DNA of 64,000 nt. It comes from Methylobacterium sp. 10 (GTDB taxonomy: Bacteria > Pseudomonadota > Alphaproteobacteria > Rhizobiales > Beijerinckiaceae). The stretch lies in contig NZ_KI912577.1 of NCBI RefSeq assembly GCF_000519085.1, positions 994,501 through 1,058,500 of the forward strand, read 5' to 3'. Under the pieces are notes generated by a model. That model did not search any database, was not told where the DNA came from, and saw only the letters and a list, made by a program, of their open reading frames with translations. Position numbers and translations under genes: made by a program. Shown here piece after piece: positions 62,286 to 64,000 of this stretch (position 1 is the first letter of the stretch; the number at the start of each line of letters is the position of its first letter).

Positions 62286-62705
62286 ATGCTCCCCAGAACC
62301 GTTCTCGCCGGTGGCCTCGCCGCCGGCCTGCTCATGACCTCCCTGGCCGAGGCCCAGATCCGCAACGCGCCGCCGCCCCGTGCTCTGGAATTCGCCGCCT
62401 ACATCTTCGCCGCCGCCAATGTCTGCGGCTACCGGGTCGGCGTCGATCAGTTCGATGCGCTCCTGCAAAAGCAGGGCGTGAACGCCGCCGATGTCGGACC
62501 GCGCGGCCCCTTCGGCGGCAAGGTCCAGACCATCTTCGCGTTGATGTCGAACCAGATGCAGCTCAACCGCGAACAGGCCTGCCTCGCGGTGGCCGGCGAA
62601 TACGGCCCCGAGGGCAACGTCACCAAGAACGTGCTGCTGCCCGCCGCCATGGAGGGCGCACCGGCCGAATCGACGCCGCCCGCCGAGGCCAAGCCGGCGC
62701 AGTAA
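62286..62705 (+). CDS. small exported protein of unknown function
   Basis: 139 aa. Signal peptide 1-23 (ending AEA-QI). The mature domain is helical with two cysteines (ANVCGYRVG and EQACLAVAGEYG) likely bonded, and a disordered Pro/Ala tail. GAGGAAA precedes the ATG. Not recognised; short periplasmic proteins of this form are common in Methylobacterium. Confidence 0.65.
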   Translation: MLPRTVLAGGLAAGLLMTSLAEAQIRNAPPPRALEFAAYIFAAANVCGYRVGVDQFDALLQKQGVNAADVGPRGPFGGKVQTIFALMSNQMQLNREQACLAVAGEYGPEGNVTKNVLLPAAMEGAPAESTPPAEAKPAQ

Positions 62706-62799
62706 ACCGGCCATTCCGTGCACGCATCGGGACACATTCGCGTTCCGGTGCGGGATCGCCTATATCGGACCGATTCCAAGTCCGAAGGTTGAGTGATCC

Positions 62800-64000
62800 A
62801 TGGCGACGGCGTCGGTCGACACCGCCGGCCGCGACGAAAGCGTCGTGGCCGCAATCGAGAAGCTTCCCGAGTTCCAGCCGGACCCGGTTCCGCCGGGACG
62901 CTCCTCCCTCATCGGCCTCACCCGCGAGGAGCTGAAAGGGCGTCTGGCCGCCATCGGCGTGTCGGAGCGCGAGCAGCGCATGCGCTCGGGCCAGCTCTGG
63001 CACTGGCTCAACGCGCGCGGCGCCACCGATTTCGACCAGATGACCAATGTCGGCAAGGGCCTGAAAGCCGAGCTGGCGCGGGCCTACACCCTGGATCGGC
63101 CGGAGGTCGTCACCGAGCAGATTTCCCGCGACGGCACCCGCAAGTGGCTGCTGCGCATGGCGCCCACCGGCAAGCACGACCACAATCGCGGCGCCGAGAT
63201 CGAGTGCGTCTACATTCCCGGCCGTGGCCGCGGCACCCTCTGCGTCTCGTCCCAGGTCGGCTGCACCCTCACCTGCAGCTTCTGCCATACCGGTACGCAG
63301 CGCCTCGTGCGCAACTTGACCGCCGCCGAGATCACCGCGCAGGTGGTGGTGGCCCGCGACCGGCTGAACGACTGGGTCGGCCAGAACCCGGTGGCCGCCG
63401 GCGAGGACGAGACCCGCCGCGCCGTCACCAACATCGTCTTCATGGGCATGGGCGAGCCCCTCTACAACATCGACAACGTCATCGATTCCGTGGGCGTGAT
63501 GTCCGACCAGGAAGGTCTCGGCCTCTCCCGCCGGCGCATCACCGTGTCGACCTCCGGCGTCGTGCCGCAGATGCAGCGGCTCGGGGTCGAGGCGCATGCC
63601 ATGCTGGCGATCTCGCTCCACGCAGTCAGGGACGACCTGCGCGACACGCTGGTGCCGCTCAACCGGAAATATCCCCTGGCCGAACTGCTGGCGGCCTGCC
63701 GCCACTATCCCGGCCTCAACAACGCCCGCCGCATCACCTTCGAGTACGTGATGCTGAAGGGCGTCAACGATTCCGACGCGGATGCGCGCGAACTGGTGCG
63801 GCTGCTCAAGGGCATTCCGGCCAAGATCAACCTGATCCCGTTCAACCCCTGGCCCGGCAGCGTCTACGAATGCTCCGACTGGGAGCGGATCGAGCAATTC
63901 TCCGAGATCGTCTATGAGGCCGGCTATGCGTCGCCGGTGCGGACCCCGCGCGGCCGCGACATCCTCGCCGCCTGCGGCCAGCTCAAGAGCGAGACCGAGA
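62800..64000 (+). CDS. rlmN: dual-specificity 23S rRNA/tRNA A2 methyltransferase RlmN (cut by window edge)
   Basis: 400 codons are visible; the end lies outside the window. Radical-SAM CxxxCxxC is [11 protein letters not shown], with the upstream [20 protein letters not shown] and downstream [47 protein letters not shown] and [14 protein letters not shown], all RlmN/Cfr-family signatures. RlmN methylates A2503 of 23S rRNA and A37 of some tRNAs. The ~40-residue N-terminal extension is usual in Methylobacterium-type proteins. The last visible residues ([15 protein letters not shown]) include the catalytic Cys region. Confidence 0.95.
   Translation, partial: MATASVDTAGRDESVVAAIEKLPEFQPDPVPPGRSSLIGLTREELKGRLAAIGVSEREQRMRSGQLWHWLNARGATDFDQMTNVGKGLKAELARAYTLDRPEVVTEQISRDGTRKWLLRMAPTGKHDHNRGAEIECVYIPGRGRGTLCVSSQVGCTLTCSFCHTGTQRLVRNLTAAEITAQVVVARDRLNDWVGQNPVAAGEDETRRAVTNIVFMGMGEPLYNIDNVIDSVGVMSDQEGLGLSRRRITVSTSGVVPQMQRLGVEAHAMLAISLHAVRDDLRDTLVPLNRKYPLAELLAACRHYPGLNNARRITFEYVMLKGVNDSDADARELVRLLKGIPAKINLIPFNPWPGSVYECSDWERIEQFSEIVYEAGYASPVRTPRGRDILAACGQLKSETE

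Overview
The window is about 64 kb of high-GC DNA from an alphaproteobacterium of the Hyphomicrobiales, most likely Methylobacterium or a close relative. The evidence is the C4-pathway 5-aminolevulinate synthase, the block murA - DUF2948 - hisD - UPF0262 - low-molecular-weight phosphatase, a long HisG together with HisZ, an orphan NepR, a CtrA-type site, and the order hemE / gap / PPDK-regulator / maf / aroE / coaE / dnaQ. That order is the conserved alphaproteobacterial chromosomal origin locus. The DNA is chromosomal: I see no rRNA, tRNA, CRISPR array, prophage, integrase or insertion sequence.

Layout. 0-3 kb: a divergent metal-efflux transporter and MerR regulator with a typical 19-bp-spacer promoter, then small genes including a NepR-type anti-sigma factor. 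3-7.4 kb: a sulfate ABC import operon (sbp-cysT-cysW-cysA) behind two perfect GTTCTTT-N2-AAAGAAC palindromes, with a REPIN-like element between sbp and cysT. 7.4-13.4 kb: two small membrane proteins, serine dehydratase, a BLUF blue-light receptor and Tex. 13.5-17.5 kb: an NHL-propeller gene followed by two decayed copies of its 3' end, which divide the downstream DNA into small gene modules; small exported proteins follow. 17.7-25.2 kb: a TonB receptor under a cobalamin riboswitch, a catalase-fold protein, and divergent opgG/opgH-type glucan genes.

25-36.6 kb: a PLP sulfur-amino-acid enzyme, convergent tspO and hemA, then murA, hisD and their conserved neighbours, and an NlpC/P60 hydrolase. 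36.6-39.1 kb: an SDR, an MgtC-like protein and an alpha/beta hydrolase whose catalytic residues all match fluoroacetate dehalogenase. 39.3-46.2 kb: a seven-gene MoxR/VWA (Bat-type) operon, preceded by a translationally coupled 14-codon leader ORF and carrying a REPIN-like element inside the N-terminal coding region of its last gene. 46-49 kb: panC and a PHB-depolymerase-family esterase with a TGCAATGCA dyad upstream.

49-57.6 kb: the dnaQ-coaE-aroE-maf-PPDK-regulator operon, a 620-bp gap predicted to be oriC (three DnaA-box-like 9-mers, a perfect TTAA-N7-TTAA CtrA site, an AT-rich segment), then hemE, hemJ, an LprI-like gene and hisZ-hisG. 57.6-64 kb: hemH, a methyltransferase, a 5'-nucleotidase overlapping a uracil-DNA glycosylase, an exported protein and the 5' part of rlmN.

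Tetrapyrrole genes recur (hemA, hemE, hemJ, hemH, tspO, B12-regulated receptor) but are not one operon. Product names rest on motif recognition in translated sequence; no database search was run.
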